Shown piece by piece: positions 62,961-64,000 of a stretch of 64,000 nucleotides of DNA (the stretch's first letter is position 1; every line of letters begins with the position of its first letter). Made by a program: the position numbers and the translations under genes. Under the pieces are notes generated by a model that saw only the letters and a list, made by a program, of their open reading frames with translations, did no database searches and was not told where the DNA came from. Where the stretch lies: assembly GCF_030010235.1 (NCBI RefSeq), contig NZ_JASCRS010000002.1, positions 372,001-436,000 on the forward strand. The letters are read 5' to 3'. The stretch is from Leucobacter sp. UT-8R-CII-1-4. Its GTDB lineage: Bacteria > Actinomycetota > Actinomycetes > Actinomycetales > Microbacteriaceae.

Positions 62961-64000
62961 TTAGAACAGTCCCTTCGGTGCTGCGGCGAGGTCGATAACG
63001 CCAGGTGCTGCGACGATGTTGAGCTCGCGCACTTCTTCTACGGTGAGTTCTGGCAGGCGCTGCACGAGGTCGAGGAAGCGCTCAATCTCGGCTGCCTCGA
63101 GCACGGGTTCGGCGAGCATGCGGAACTTACGAATGTAATCAGCACGCGCGAACGGGCGGGCACCGAGTGGGTGCGCGTCGGCGACTGCGATCTGATCAAC
63201 AATCTTGCTGCCGTCGGTCAGTTCAATTTCAACGCGACCGCCGAAGGCCTTCTCGTCTGGGTCTTCTGAATGGTAACGGCGGGTCCATTCTGCGTCTTCT
63301 GCTGTCGTGATCTTGTGCCAAAGCGCGACAGTGTCGGCTCGGCCGGCACGCTCTGGAGTGTATGAATCAACGTGGTGCCAGCCGCCGTCTTGCAGGGCGA
63401 CAGCGAAGATGTACGGAATCGAGTGGTCGAGTGTCTCGCGCGAAGCTTTTGGATCGTACTTCTGCGGATCGTTTGCGCCCGAGCCGATGACGTAGTGGGT
63501 GTGGTGGCTCGTGTGCAGCACGATCGCTTGAACGTTCGCGGGATCAACTAGCTCTGGGTGTTCGCCGTTGAGCTTGCGTGCGAGGTCGATCCATGCCTGC
63601 GCCTGGTATTCGGCGGAGTGTTCCTTGGTGTAGGAGTCGAGGATCGCGCGCTTTGGCTCGCCCGGAGCTGGCAGCGGCACCTGGTAGCTGGCATCTGGGC
63701 CGTCGAGCATCCAAGCGATCACACCGTCTTCACCCTCATAGATTGGGCTAGGCGACGTCTGACCGCGCATTGCACGGTCGACCGCTTCAACGGCCATCTT
63801 TCCGGCGAATGCTGGCGCGTGCGCCTTCCAGGTTGAAATCTCACCCTTGCGTGACTGACGGGTCGCGGTGGTGGTGTGCAGTCCCTGGCTCACTGCCTGG
63901 TAGATGGTCTCGATGTCGAGGCCGAGCAGAGTTCCGATGCCTGCCGCTGCAGATGGGCCGATGTGCGCTACGTGGTCAATCTTGTGCTTGTGTAGGCAGA
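62961..64000 (-). CDS. prpD: 2-Methylcitrate dehydratase (5' truncated at window edge)
   Basis: The frame continues past 63893 to the window end: the codons at 63894-64000 read [21 protein letters not shown] before MSQGLH, so the start lies outside. About 346 codons of the MmgE/PrpD fold are visible ([33 protein letters not shown]). It dehydrates 2-methylcitrate. First visible gene of the prpD-prpB-prpC methylcitrate operon for propionate use; its stop is two bases before prpB. Confidence 0.95.
   Translation of the reverse strand, partial: CLHKHKIDHVAHIGPSAAAGIGTLLGLDIETIYQAVSQGLHTTTATRQSRKGEISTWKAHAPAFAGKMAVEAVDRAMRGQTSPSPIYEGEDGVIAWMLDGPDASYQVPLPAPGEPKRAILDSYTKEHSAEYQAQAWIDLARKLNGEHPELVDPANVQAIVLHTSHHTHYVIGSGANDPQKYDPKASRETLDHSIPYIFAVALQDGGWHHVDSYTPERAGRADTVALWHKITTAEDAEWTRRYHSEDPDEKAFGGRVEIELTDGSKIVDQIAVADAHPLGARPFARADYIRKFRMLAEPVLEAAEIERFLDLVQRLPELTVEEVRELNIVAAPGVIDLAAAPKGLF

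Noticed and set aside
62961-63893. prpD taken as complete with its start at 63893
   Set aside because: The frame continues upstream with conserved PrpD sequence to the window edge, so the gene is truncated by the window.

Overview
The window looks like chromosomal DNA of a Gram-positive, moderately GC-rich actinobacterium, most likely of the family Microbacteriaceae. This rests on gene content read from the translations: a DUF6350 protein, a THUMP-like methyltransferase, GuaB3 beside GuaB, two DUF4190 membrane proteins, a PcrA/SucCD/PurNH neighbourhood, a CIRCE-controlled groES and lipoprotein solute-binding proteins. I did not find rRNA, tRNA, CRISPR arrays, insertion sequences or prophage genes. 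About 57 genes fill almost the whole window.

Layout. 1-3.9 kb: YbaK/EbsC fragment, pirin, membrane-anchored glycerophosphodiesterase, small membrane protein. 3.9-6.3 kb: purN-purH. 6.3-9.2 kb: a large glycine-rich, sortase-type surface protein. 9.3-13.5 kb: a TPP-riboswitch-controlled thiamine ABC operon (binding protein, fused permease, ATPase) that ends with a small P-loop kinase of unknown substrate. 13.5-17.1 kb: DUF6350, DUF4166 and a TIGR01777-type epimerase. 17.1-21.2 kb: LysR regulator, short-chain dehydrogenase, flavin monooxygenase, lipoprotein. 21.3-26.4 kb: sucCD and pcrA. 26.6-29.8 kb: asparaginase, a second glycerophosphodiesterase, a Bax-inhibitor-1 protein.

29.9-38.5 kb is a nitrogen-compound region. 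A polar amino-acid ABC operon ends in an M20 amidohydrolase. An XRE-cupin regulator is divergent from it. A three-gene operon follows: guanidinobutyrase/agmatinase family ureohydrolase, TPP-dependent decarboxylase and 2-hydroxyacid dehydrogenase. This suggests use of arginine or another guanidino compound. 38.5-44.6 kb holds a GMP-synthesis operon (guaB, guaB3, SURF1, DUF3817, guaA). 44.7-53.6 kb holds a putrescine-utilisation-like operon (aldehyde dehydrogenase, gamma-Glu-GABA hydrolase family protein, DUF3830 protein, four-part polyamine-type ABC transporter, RarD) preceded by a double-length Lrp/AsnC regulator. 53.6-56.5 kb: groES, two tandem DUF4190 genes, and a THUMP-like methyltransferase without a normal start codon. 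56.6-60.7 kb: a third iron/thiamine/polyamine-type ABC importer. 60.8-64 kb: a methylcitrate operon (prpD, prpB, prpC), with prpD cut by the window edge.

No single spectacular unknown system is evident. The most promising leads are the riboswitch-linked kinase, the guanidino-compound operon, the DUF3830 protein in the polyamine operon, and several unexplained inverted repeats in regulatory positions.
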